A stretch of 64,000 nucleotides of DNA from Desulfovibrio sp. (GTDB taxonomy: Bacteria; Desulfobacterota; Desulfovibrionia; Desulfovibrionales; Desulfovibrionaceae), in contig JAFQNG010000058.1 in NCBI GenBank assembly GCA_017396005.1, positions 18,284 to 82,283 on the forward strand, written 5' to 3'. The position numbers were made by a program, and so were the translations under genes. The notes below the pieces were generated by a model, which saw nothing but the letters and a program-made list of their open reading frames with translations, ran no database searches and was not told where the DNA came from. Positions 40,915 to 49,623 of this stretch are shown in pieces; the stretch's first letter is position 1, and each line of letters starts with the position of its first letter.

Positions 40915-43900
40915 CTAATCACCATTGCCAAGCTGGGCCAGCTGTGATTCCAGTGTTTTCTGCTGTTCGCCGTACTGGGCCAGCAGGGTCTCCAGATTGG
41001 CGAAAATCTGCTTCTGTCGCGACTCCCAGACCGAGATACGGTACTGCTCCTTCTCGATCTTGGCGTCGATGTTTTCCATGATGTTCCTGTAGTTCTCACG
41101 CAAAACCATCAGGGCGCCGTTCTTGGACTTCAAAGCCACGGCATCGGCGTATTCCTGCGGGGAGGCGTTGGTCGGCACATTGACGTCCGTATAGTTCAGC
41201 TCAGCCTTGAGGAAATTGTTGACCGTCTGTACCAAGCCTTCCTTGATGCGTACCTGGCCCTTATGAGGATTCCCCGGCGTAGTCGGCTCCAGGTTATCGA
41301 TGAGAATGGACAGACCGCGGGCATCGCCGGAAGCCACGCTGTAATAATAGCCGGGCTGGCTGGTGTCGCGTGTGGCTTCCACGCCGCCCACCGTAACGCT
41401 GGTGATATTGCCGTTGCCGTCCACCTCATATTCCACATCATAGACACCGGCCTTGGTAATGCCTTCCACATGGCTGCCATAGCGGAAATCTGAGGTAGAG
41501 GAAGAACCCGAGCCGCTGGCGCAGAAAAAGTCCACCACGGCTTCCAGGTTGTTGGTGATCATATTGTTATAGTTTTCGGCATCCATGTTCTGCAGCTCGG
41601 CAATGCCCGAAGCCGGCGCAATGACAAAGAAGCCGTAGGTATCGCTGGTGGTGGTATTGTCCATCTTGATACCCAGGTTGGCCAGGGTGGCCAGCACATC
41701 ACCAGAAAGGATGTCTTCTGCCGTGGTACGGCTCTGGAAACCGGCAGGCGATGAGGTCAGCAGACTGGTGAAACGGCTCTTCAAAAGCTGCACACCGTAG
41801 TTGCCTGTGAGCAGACTGCCCTTCTGATTGGTCAGACCCGAAGCGCTGTAATTGTCATTGCCCATGTCATTGGGGTCATTGGAGGTGACCTCCTTGTCTT
41901 CGTCATAGGCAGTGAGCTCATTGATGGTCAGCAACACGGAATTGATGGCGTCCAGGAAGTTCTGTATGGACTGCTCCACCGAAGTCACGTCCGTGCTGAC
42001 CGAAATACGGGCCGCACCTGTATCCTGTATGCTGAAGATAACCCCTTCAATGACATCACTGACCTGATTGGTCTCGGATTCCATCTCCAACGGCCAGTTG
42101 TCTATCTGATAGCGGGCATTGGCCGCGCGCTGTATGCTCCAGTTGGTAGAGGTAGCTACCTGTCCTCTGATACCAGGGCCAGTAACACTTTGAACATTCT
42201 GGAACTCAAGATAGGCCGCCCCAGAGGTTTGCTCGTCTACCCAAGCTGCGCCATTGGCATCTACCAGCCGAGCCGATGCACCTGTGCCAGTCAATTCACC
42301 CTGGATTTGACTGATCACTTCATTCATGGTCTTGCCACTGTCAACAGTTACCTTGCGTTCGCTACCATCATTGAGGGTGATGGTATATTGGAGGCTTGGT
42401 GGCTCTTCTAGAAGCACTGCTCCAGTGGAATCTGTATAAAAAATATCATCTTTAGATATTATGAATGAGGACTTTGTTTCGGCCGTAATACCAGCCATTG
42501 CTCCCGAACCGGTAGTCAGGCGAAATGAAGTGATTCCGTTCAGCGTCAGTTGATTAGTGCCATCTTCTATAAAAGCGATTCCCTTATCTTGTGCTACTGA
42601 TTTTATTCTAACATACAGGTCTTTATAAGTAGCGCCGTTTTTTACTTCTTCACTGCTAAAATCCACATAGACAGCACTACCATCATTGCGTACAAGCGTG
42701 TACCGCAACGCCTGCTCGTCATCTGAGAGTCTGTCTGTTATACTTATATTATCAGTACCATCGCTATCATTGGTACCAAAGGTCAATGTAGTATTGCCGC
42801 TGATACTGGCAATCAAGTAATCATCTTTTTTTGTTCCATCATACTTTTCAGAAGTATAGGCCAAGGATGCATCTGTACCGCTAGTCTGGCTAATGGAGGT
42901 TACACCACTCAAATTAATAGACCATGACCCATCACTATCCATACCTATATCAACAGTGTCACTGTCTTGTGTGGCCTGAGCCAGCTGAGCGAGAAATGTT
43001 TTCTTGCTGGCACCACCCGATATGGTAAACTCGCGGGTTTTGCCATTATTCATAAGGACAGAAAAAGTCAGCTCCTCATTAGAACTACTTGAGAGCAATG
43101 CCTCGTTAAGATTCCCTACGCGGACATTCAGGCCAGCCGCTTTATATGCGCTATCAGCGGCAGTACGACGAGTAAATGATTGCACACCCGCAACTATCAA
43201 ATTTCCAGTACTATCCAAACTGGCCGAAATACCACCTGCGGCATTATTGAACGCATCCACTACCTCTTGCGCGGTAGCATCACCACGGATAGTGATGGAT
43301 TTAGATACACCGCTGTCCAGCACAACATCAAAAACATACTGTGTCGGATTGGTAACCCCCTCGGTCAGATTCAGCGCATTATTGGTAACCCAGGTAGACG
43401 AAGTACCCGTGGCATCCATCCCCACCAGGCCGGTATTATGGATGATGAGATCATTGGCAGAGCCAGTGTCCTTACCGGCTACCTGAAAAACGTAGCCGGA
43501 GCCGGTCTGAATGAGACTGACCTTGACGCCGGGATTGTTCACGTCGTTGTTGACCAGATTGACGAAGGAATCCAGTGTGGTCTTGTTGGGGATGTCGACC
43601 GAATACCTTTTACCGGCATACGTATATTCGAATTTCTGCGTAGAGCCGGACGTATTGATCACGTCATCCTTGGAGCCGAAGGTATGGCCGATATTGGCCC
43701 AGATGGCATTGCTGGCCACCTGGGTGACATTGATGGCATGCTGCACGTCCTGGGCCGAGGCATTGGCTACGGCCGTAACGATATTCTCATTGCTGGAGGT
43801 GACGTTCTTGGTGACGAAATTGTTCTTGTTGGACAGGGAGGAGAGCATATTGCTGGCGGCCTGCACCTGATCAATGATCTGGCCAAAGGCCTCGTAGCGC

Positions 43901-44043
43901 AGATTCCAGTCACTTTTCCAGGCTTCCAGGCGCCGCAGCTGAGTGGATTCTATCTGTTTGAGCTGCTCAAGCACCTTGTCAAAATTGGTGTCATTGCCGC
44001 TCAGACCACTGATGGAATTGGAACCGGAAATACTGATGGACAT
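40915..44043 (-). CDS. fliD: flagellar filament cap FliD, exceptionally long
   Basis: A 1042-residue FliD. The N-terminal domain (1-110) and the C-terminal domain with coiled coil (about 650-1042, QSIQNFLDAINSVLLTINELTAY, ending near LESQLAQLGNGD) are typical. The middle holds repeated modules of about 60 residues with an NDG-like turn and a late Gly-V-x-S/F strand, near 137-200, 237-292, 325-387, 447-513 and 550-624. DNA coding residues 280-560 (about 42360-43200) is notably richer in A+T than both ends. The protein caps the filament, guides flagellin assembly and often binds host mucin. Usual FliD length is 450-700. Confidence 0.9.
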   Translation of the reverse strand: MSISISGSNSISGLSGNDTNFDKVLEQLKQIESTQLRRLEAWKSDWNLRYEAFGQIIDQVQAASNMLSSLSNKNNFVTKNVTSSNENIVTAVANASAQDVQHAINVTQVASNAIWANIGHTFGSKDDVINTSGSTQKFEYTYAGKRYSVDIPNKTTLDSFVNLVNNDVNNPGVKVSLIQTGSGYVFQVAGKDTGSANDLIIHNTGLVGMDATGTSSTWVTNNALNLTEGVTNPTQYVFDVVLDSGVSKSITIRGDATAQEVVDAFNNAAGGISASLDSTGNLIVAGVQSFTRRTAADSAYKAAGLNVRVGNLNEALLSSSSNEELTFSVLMNNGKTREFTISGGASKKTFLAQLAQATQDSDTVDIGMDSDGSWSINLSGVTSISQTSGTDASLAYTSEKYDGTKKDDYLIASISGNTTLTFGTNDSDGTDNISITDRLSDDEQALRYTLVRNDGSAVYVDFSSEEVKNGATYKDLYVRIKSVAQDKGIAFIEDGTNQLTLNGITSFRLTTGSGAMAGITAETKSSFIISKDDIFYTDSTGAVLLEEPPSLQYTITLNDGSERKVTVDSGKTMNEVISQIQGELTGTGASARLVDANGAAWVDEQTSGAAYLEFQNVQSVTGPGIRGQVATSTNWSIQRAANARYQIDNWPLEMESETNQVSDVIEGVIFSIQDTGAARISVSTDVTSVEQSIQNFLDAINSVLLTINELTAYDEDKEVTSNDPNDMGNDNYSASGLTNQKGSLLTGNYGVQLLKSRFTSLLTSSPAGFQSRTTAEDILSGDVLATLANLGIKMDNTTTSDTYGFFVIAPASGIAELQNMDAENYNNMITNNLEAVVDFFCASGSGSSSTSDFRYGSHVEGITKAGVYDVEYEVDGNGNITSVTVGGVEATRDTSQPGYYYSVASGDARGLSILIDNLEPTTPGNPHKGQVRIKEGLVQTVNNFLKAELNYTDVNVPTNASPQEYADAVALKSKNGALMVLRENYRNIMENIDAKIEKEQYRISVWESRQKQIFANLETLLAQYGEQQKTLESQLAQLGNGD

Positions 44044-44094
44044 ACCTGCCTCTCACTGCGAAAAGTTCTTGCTGATACCTGATTAAGAACTTTA

Positions 44095-44110
44095 TGCAAA
44101 AATCATGCAA
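44095..44110 (-). promoter_or_regulatory. candidate sigma-54 promoter of fliD-fliS
   Basis: On the minus strand TTGCATGATTTTTGCA shows the GC pairs 11 bases apart expected for -24/-12 (TGGC...TTGC), but with TTGC instead of TGGC at -24. It is about 50 bases in front of the fliD start. Sigma-54 control of flagellar genes is common in this group. By-eye call. Confidence 0.35.
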
Positions 44111-44182
44111 AGAAAAATTTTCCCTGCCAGGAACGTAAAAACGCTCCTGCCTGCTCTATCGGCCATCTGACTGAAATGTTTA

Positions 44183-44209
44183 GTGCAGCCGCCACGAGAG
44201 CGGCTGCAC
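44183..44209. terminator. hairpin behind the mechanosensitive channel gene
   Basis: GTGCAGCCGC, seven bases, GCGGCTGCAC, a perfect 10-bp stem 20 bases past the channel stop; only a weak T-run, so termination is probable but not certain. Confidence 0.6.
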
Positions 44210-44229
44210 CAGACGTCAGAACCTGTGTA

Positions 44230-46773
44230 TCAGGCTGTCTGCGTATAATCTTCCCTGTCCGGGGCGGGCTCCTCTGCTCTGCCTGCCCGCCGCACAACGC
44301 GACGCCCTCTGGGCAAGACCGGGCGACGGCGGGACAGCCGCGCTGCTGCATTACGTATGGGCACCGGGCGAGACACGGCCATTTCTTTGATGTGTACATC
44401 CATCTGCGGGAAGGGCACATCAATGTTGTGCTCACGGAAGAGCCTGTCCAGCTTCATGCGAAGATCTGAGGCCGTAGCAGTGCCCTCATCGTAATCCCGC
44501 ACCCAGAAACGCAGCGTGAAATCCAGGCTGCTGGCACCGAAAGCCATGAAACTCACGGTAGGCGTGGGATACTTGAGCACACCGTCATGAGCGGCAGCCA
44601 CGCCCAGCATCAGCTTGGTGACCAGCTCCGTATCTGAACCATAGGCCACACCCACAGTCACTTCCCGCCGTACAGTACGGCTGTTGCGCGTCCAGTTGAT
44701 GAGACGGCTGGCCACAAATTCTGAATTGGGTACATAGATAAGAGCATTGTCATAGGTCTCTACCATAGTGGCTCGTACGCTGATCTTACGTACTCTGCCT
44801 GTGACGCCGCCCAGCTCCACCACATCACCCACCTGCAGGATGCGACTGAAAATAAGGATCAGACCGGAGAGGAAGTTATTGACTATGGTATGCGTACCGA
44901 AACCGATGCCTACAGACAGACCACCGGCCACCATGGCCAGATTGCTCAGCTCCATACCCAGAGAGCGCAGCACAAAAAGGCCGAAAAAGGCCCAGAGCGT
45001 ATAGGTGAATGCCGTCTGCAGGGGGGGGATGAGCGTTGCGTCCATAGACAGCCCCTGTTTGGGCAATTTGGCCAGAAAACGCGACCCCATACTCACGGCA
45101 GTACGCGTGAGATAAAAGACGCTGATGATCATCAGCACCTGAACGACATTGAACTGTGTTTCACCCACACTGACGCTCTTGAGCAGATATTCGCGCAGAA
45201 GGTAGATGCCGCCGGGCAGCGTGCAGACCCACAGAAGCACACCCACTACGGCAATGACCAGCACCAGAGGTGCAGCCAGAGCCAGGGCCAGTCGGGCCAT
45301 GGCGGCACGCGCCCCCTCCTGCGGCAGACGCTCGTGGAAAGAGCTGACCAGAGCCATGCCGCCCAGACTCAGCTGCAGGGCCAGCGAGCAGGAGATAAAA
45401 ATAAGATAGAATATCTGACTGTATATGTGCAGGCCGCAAAGGCTCAGGATCAGACAGATCCAGAGTACCACCACATCGATATCCAGCAGGCCGGGCTCCA
45501 GCTGCAGAGGGCCGTAGTCACGCCGGGCCCGATACCGCCGGAGCAGAAGCGCCAGACAGATGAGGCCTGTCCAGATCAGCAGGGCCAAGGGCTGGGTCAT
45601 GGGCAGATAGAGGAGCACATAGGAACAGAGCGTTGGCGGGATGACCAGCAGAAGCGGTGACGGGCCGGGAGCAACCTCGGGGTGATGCAGCAGACGCATA
45701 TCCCAGGCCAGCATGACCTGCGCCATAATCAGACAGATATTGCCCAGCCCCAGGAATGTACGGAAAAACTCGCCATCGGCCGAAAGAGAACTGGCAGTAA
45801 AGGCCAGGCCTACGCAAAGCCAGGGCAGACTGCGCGTGAAGATATGTCTGGTCACGGGCGAAGGGGTTTTCGAGCCCCAGCGCTGATAGCAGATCAGGGT
45901 CAGAAGCGAGGTCAGGGCAAGGCCCAGGCAAAAGCGTACCCCGGCCGTGAACCACTGCGCTCTGGTAGTGGGGATCTCCACCGGCAGACGCAGCAGCATG
46001 CCATTGTAGGACTTGCGCATCTGCTGGCCGAAATCCTCCCAGGCTGTAGGGCTCAGATAGGGCACGGGCCGCTGCAGATAATAGTCTTTCCAGAGTACAG
46101 GCAGACTGGCATCGATACTGTGCAGGCTCTTTTCCAGCCGCTTCAGCAGAGCCTGCGATGGGGCCAGGGCTGCATCGTACTGGGCCAGCACAGCGGCAAG
46201 ACGCAGACGCGCATCAGTGATGCCATTGACGTAGGTCTGCATCTCGGGGCTGAGCTGGGCAGTGTCCATATCTTCAGGCAGACTGTCCTTCATGTAGGTG
46301 ATGCGCTCCTGCAGGCTCTGGGCCTCACGCCGGGCCAGCAGTACGGGTTCCAGCACATGCTCCAGCTGATTGATGGTGGCTGAGATGCGGCGGCTGACAG
46401 CCTCCATGGGATTGGGCCAGTTTTTGAAGGTATTGGCCAGCACCAGCAGACGACGGGCATCCTCTTCATAGGGCTGGATGCGACCGGTCAGGCTGTCCAC
46501 CTCCCGACCGAAATTACCGCTCAAACGATGGGTGCTTTTGCTCACCTCCTCCAGCAGACTGCGCTGTCCGGCCCAGACGACATCCCAGGCCTCCTTCCCG
46601 GCCAGATCCTCCTCTGGTATGACAGGATCTGCAGTTTCCGATCCACTGTCAGCCTGAAGTGTCTGCCCTGCGGCAGAGGGTTGCGTATTCTGGGCAGCCG
46701 ATACCGTACAGGGCGTCAGGAGCGCCAGACAAAAAACAAAATGCAGCAAAAAACTTTGGAAAGAAAAGGGCAT
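44230..46773 (-). CDS. MscS-type mechanosensitive ion channel, large (MscK/DUF3772-like)
   Basis: An 847-residue protein: signal peptide (LHFVFCLALLTPCTVSAAQ), a periplasmic helical domain (about 50-250), then around 11 membrane helices, and the MscS pore and vestibule: FGTHTIVNNFLSGLILIFSR, GDVVELGGVTGRVRKISVRATMV, NALIYVPNSEFV. Large channels with such extra parts are of the MscK/YbiO type. It would release solutes on osmotic down-shock. The C-terminus is short and Arg-rich. It is flanked by fliD behind and DUF362 diverging in front. Confidence 0.88.
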   Translation of the reverse strand: MPFSFQSFLLHFVFCLALLTPCTVSAAQNTQPSAAGQTLQADSGSETADPVIPEEDLAGKEAWDVVWAGQRSLLEEVSKSTHRLSGNFGREVDSLTGRIQPYEEDARRLLVLANTFKNWPNPMEAVSRRISATINQLEHVLEPVLLARREAQSLQERITYMKDSLPEDMDTAQLSPEMQTYVNGITDARLRLAAVLAQYDAALAPSQALLKRLEKSLHSIDASLPVLWKDYYLQRPVPYLSPTAWEDFGQQMRKSYNGMLLRLPVEIPTTRAQWFTAGVRFCLGLALTSLLTLICYQRWGSKTPSPVTRHIFTRSLPWLCVGLAFTASSLSADGEFFRTFLGLGNICLIMAQVMLAWDMRLLHHPEVAPGPSPLLLVIPPTLCSYVLLYLPMTQPLALLIWTGLICLALLLRRYRARRDYGPLQLEPGLLDIDVVVLWICLILSLCGLHIYSQIFYLIFISCSLALQLSLGGMALVSSFHERLPQEGARAAMARLALALAAPLVLVIAVVGVLLWVCTLPGGIYLLREYLLKSVSVGETQFNVVQVLMIISVFYLTRTAVSMGSRFLAKLPKQGLSMDATLIPPLQTAFTYTLWAFFGLFVLRSLGMELSNLAMVAGGLSVGIGFGTHTIVNNFLSGLILIFSRILQVGDVVELGGVTGRVRKISVRATMVETYDNALIYVPNSEFVASRLINWTRNSRTVRREVTVGVAYGSDTELVTKLMLGVAAAHDGVLKYPTPTVSFMAFGASSLDFTLRFWVRDYDEGTATASDLRMKLDRLFREHNIDVPFPQMDVHIKEMAVSRPVPIRNAAARLSRRRPVLPRGRRVVRRAGRAEEPAPDREDYTQTA

Positions 46774-46912
46774 GCGTATATCCTTAAAAAGCCGCCAGAC
46801 AGTGGGCGGCGCCCTGGGCGTTGATACAAAGGCTGCGCCATATGGCGTGAGCCGCAGCCGTAAGCATACGGCAAGACAGACATATTGAAAAGCCCGTCTT
46901 TACAAGGCCGGC

Positions 46913-47857
46913 ATGGCACGGCATAGTACGGCCATGCAAAATGCCCAACCTGTGGCCCTAGAGCACTGCCCTTCCTATCAGGCACCCGACCTTGAAGCAA
47001 AGATCTTCAACGTTCTGGAACACAGCGGTCTGCGCGTACGCACAGGGCAGCGCGTCCTTGTTAAGCCCAACCTGCTCATGCCACGCCCCCTGGCCTGTAC
47101 CACACCTGCGGTGACGGTTGCTGCATGCACATGGCTGCTGGAACACGGGGCAAGGGTCAACGTAGGTGATTCCCCAGGCTTTGGCCGGGCCGAGGCCGTA
47201 GCTCAGAAGATCGGTCTCACCGAAGCCCTGCGGCCCCTGGGCCTGAGCGTGACAGGCCTGAACAGACCTGTAGCTGTGCGCCTGCCTTTACAGCAGGGGC
47301 AGAAAACCTCGTTCATGGTGGCCCGACAGGCCATGGAAAGTGATCTCATCCTCTCTATCCCCCGGGTCAAGGCCCACAGTCAGATGCGCCTGACCCTGGC
47401 TGTCAAAAACTGTTTCGGCTGCGTCAGCAGCCTGCGCAAGGCCCTTATCCATGCCCGTGAGGGGCGTGATCCCGATTATTTCGCCGACTGCCTGGCTGCA
47501 CTCTGGGCAGCCCTGCCGCCTGTGGCGGCTCTGGCCGACGGCATTACGGCCATGCACATCACCGGCCCCAGCCGGGGGCAACCCTTTGCCCTTGGGCTGC
47601 TAGGGGCCAGCAGCCATGCCGCAGCTCTGGATGCAAGCCTCTGTGCCGTGCTGGGTCTGCCGCCTGACGGCACCCCCCTGGGGGCGGCCCTTCTGCGGCG
47701 CAAGGCCCTGGGGCACATCATCTACCCCCTGCATCGACCAGAAGACTTTGACGCCAGCGGCTTCCAGTTACCCCAGAAGCTGGTACACACCTCATTTCAC
47801 CCGGCCCGCTTTCTGCAAAGCTGCCTCCGACGCCTCTGGGCAGCCTGCAAATCATAA
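46913..47857 (+). CDS. DUF362 domain protein
   Basis: A 314-residue protein with the DUF362 pattern: VLVKPNLLMP, GDSPGFGRA, SIPRVKAHSQMRLTLAVKNCFG and LADGITAMHITGP. It lacks the ferredoxin domain found in many members. The family is widespread in anaerobes, but its reaction is not known. A weak AAGG lies six bases before the start. thiE follows 10 bases later on the same strand; the pairing does not suggest an obvious role. A second in-frame ATG at residue 8 is possible. Confidence 0.75.
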   Translation: MARHSTAMQNAQPVALEHCPSYQAPDLEAKIFNVLEHSGLRVRTGQRVLVKPNLLMPRPLACTTPAVTVAACTWLLEHGARVNVGDSPGFGRAEAVAQKIGLTEALRPLGLSVTGLNRPVAVRLPLQQGQKTSFMVARQAMESDLILSIPRVKAHSQMRLTLAVKNCFGCVSSLRKALIHAREGRDPDYFADCLAALWAALPPVAALADGITAMHITGPSRGQPFALGLLGASSHAAALDASLCAVLGLPPDGTPLGAALLRRKALGHIIYPLHRPEDFDASGFQLPQKLVHTSFHPARFLQSCLRRLWAACKS

Positions 47858-47867
47858 GGAGACAACC

Positions 47868-48518
47868 ATGCCCGCTATCCTGCCCGGCCAGACAGATCTC
47901 TATGCTCTTACCGACTCCCGCCTTTCCTTGGGCCGCCCTCTGGCTGAAGTGGCTCAGGCCCTGCTGGGGGCCGGGGTACGCATTCTGCAGTACCGTGAAA
48001 AAAAACTCAAAGCCGGCCAGATGCTGGAAGAGTGCCGCCTTTTACGCCGTATGACCGAAGAGGCCGGGGCCTGCTTCATCGTCAACGATCATATTGACAT
48101 CGCTATTCTGGCAGGGGCTGACGGTGTGCATATCGGTCAGGAAGATCTGCCTGTGCCCGAAGTTCGCCGTCTGGTAGGGCCTGACATGCTCATCGGCCTG
48201 TCTACCCATGCGCCGGAAGAAGCCCTCAGTGCCGTCAGGGCCGGGGCAGACTATATTGGCGTAGGGCCCATTTTTGCCACACAGACCAAGGAAGACGTAG
48301 TCCCCCCGGTGGGCTTCAGCTATCTGGACTGGGTGAGCCGCCATATAGACCTGCCCTTTGTGGCCATTGGCGGCATCAAGGAGCACAATATCGCCGATGT
48401 GGCAGCCCATGGCGCACGCTGCTGCGCTCTTGTCTCTGAGCTGGTGGGGGCCACTGACATTGCCGCCAGGGTCACGGCCGTACGCCAGGCCATGCAGAAA
48501 GGCATGGCGCAACGCTGA
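47868..48518 (+). CDS. thiE: thiamine-phosphate synthase
   Basis: A 216-residue TIM-barrel ThiE, joining HMP-PP and the thiazole phosphate to thiamine phosphate. Motifs: LYALTDSRL, ILQYREKKLKAGQMLEE, FIVNDHIDIAILAGADGVHIGQEDLP, YIGVGPIFATQTKED and FVAIGGIKEHNI. ATG 47868 follows AAGGAG. No TPP riboswitch consensus is visible before it or before DUF362. It ends at a bidirectional terminator. Confidence 0.93.
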   Translation: MPAILPGQTDLYALTDSRLSLGRPLAEVAQALLGAGVRILQYREKKLKAGQMLEECRLLRRMTEEAGACFIVNDHIDIAILAGADGVHIGQEDLPVPEVRRLVGPDMLIGLSTHAPEEALSAVRAGADYIGVGPIFATQTKEDVVPPVGFSYLDWVSRHIDLPFVAIGGIKEHNIADVAAHGARCCALVSELVGATDIAARVTAVRQAMQKGMAQR

Positions 48519-48543
48519 CAGTTTGTTACAATGCCTGAAAAAA

Positions 48544-48579
48544 CCCCGGCGCCACGTCAGTGACGGCCGGGGCTTTTTT
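48544..48579. terminator. bidirectional rho-independent terminator
   Basis: CCCCGGC...GCCGGGG, with an inner CGTCA/TGACG stem, then CTTTTTT on the plus strand, and AAAAAA just before on the other side. It serves thiE and the convergent minus-strand gene. Confidence 0.88.
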
Positions 48580-48598
48580 GCTGTTCAGATATCTGCCC

Positions 48599-48922
48599 TT
48601 ACTGAAGTGCGTAGCTCACAGCCTGATGATAACCACGCATGCGCTTCTTTTCCTGCCGGCTCTGATTGAGACCTGCCCGAATGCGGTCCCGCGCGGCAGT
48701 AGCTATCTCGGTGAGCTGCGCCTGATAACGCTCCAGTTCCCTGAGACGCGCCTTATACTCCTCAAAGCTGCTGCTTTCCAGATGGCTCCAGGCCATATTG
48801 GTCATTTCGCCGCGTTGTGTAGCCAGCTCCACAGCGCGTTCGTACGCACCTCCCCTCAGAGCTGACAGTTCCTGACGGGCCAGATCCAAAGCCTTGTCCA
48901 GCAGATGGAGCGCCTGACTCAT
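48599..48922 (-). CDS. small helical protein, possible FlgN/FliT-like flagellar chaperone
   Basis: A 107-residue, fully helical protein with heptad-like Leu pattern (QALHLLDKALDLARQELSALRGGAYERAVELATQRGEM) and a conserved-looking C-terminal NQSRQEKKRMRGYHQA. Size and shape fit the FlgN/FliT chaperones for hook-associated proteins, but identity is too weak to name. ATG 48922 follows GGGGGAGGG. It lies 15 bases behind the next gene of the same run. Confidence 0.4.
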   Translation of the reverse strand: MSQALHLLDKALDLARQELSALRGGAYERAVELATQRGEMTNMAWSHLESSSFEEYKARLRELERYQAQLTEIATAARDRIRAGLNQSRQEKKRMRGYHQAVSYALQ

Positions 48923-48937
48923 ACCCTCCCCCACACG

Positions 48938-49534
48938 CTATTGAGCAGCCATGACCTGATGCAGACGTTCGCTGAAGGCCTGCCATTCTTCGCACTGCGG
49001 CATGAATTCGTATTCCAGAAGGTCGGCCAGCAATATCCAGTCCTCGTTTTCCAGCACATCGCTCATTTCTGAAACAAGATCTGTCAGCTTGGTCGTTCTG
49101 GCAATAAAATCCTCATCAGCGCCGCCGGCAAACTTGTCACGCAGAAGGCCAATCATGGCCATGAAGTCACGGGTGACATCCAACAGATCCTGCAGAAGCT
49201 CCAGAGCATCGGCATCCGAGGCTTCACGGAAGAGCCTGGCCACATGCTTGGCCCCGCTGGCCATCATACGGGCCACCTTTTCCATTTCAGCGGCAATATC
49301 CACAGCCATCCTGTCTGCGGGCATGGTGCGCACTTCTACAGATTCAAGGCCTTCGCAGGACATATCTTCGGCCTGATGGGGATATATTTCCGAAAAGAGT
49401 TCGTTATTGACCAGAACATCGGTGACCACGCGGCCAGACATCTTTTCATCCTGCATGATTGCGGTCAGAACTTCCTCCAGATTGGCGAAAGCGGAAAGCT
49501 CCTTTTCGCTTTTGCAGCCGTCAACGATGATCAT
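48938..49534 (-). CDS. acidic helical protein, function unknown
   Basis: A 198-residue acidic, helical protein (start MIIVDGCKSEKELSAFANLEE; ATG 49534 after AAGGAGG). Segments such as AAEMEKVARMMASGAKHVARLFREASDADALELLQDLLDVTRDFM resemble hypothetical proteins found in flagellar loci of sulfate reducers, but I recognise no named family. It is between the FlgN-like gene and the GT9 gene and likely co-transcribed. No signal peptide or membrane part. Confidence 0.55.
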   Translation of the reverse strand: MIIVDGCKSEKELSAFANLEEVLTAIMQDEKMSGRVVTDVLVNNELFSEIYPHQAEDMSCEGLESVEVRTMPADRMAVDIAAEMEKVARMMASGAKHVARLFREASDADALELLQDLLDVTRDFMAMIGLLRDKFAGGADEDFIARTTKLTDLVSEMSDVLENEDWILLADLLEYEFMPQCEEWQAFSERLHQVMAAQ

Positions 49535-49623
49535 CTGCCCCTCCTTGATCCGCATGGGAATTTTTTTCTATGCGCAAAGCGCTTACTGACAATACAATTT
49601 TCTATGCAATAGTCATGCCATGA

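Noticed and set aside
46850-47868. TPP riboswitch for thiE
   Set aside because: No matching conserved thi-box sequence (CTGAGA or the ACCTGA core) is visible upstream of DUF362 or thiE.
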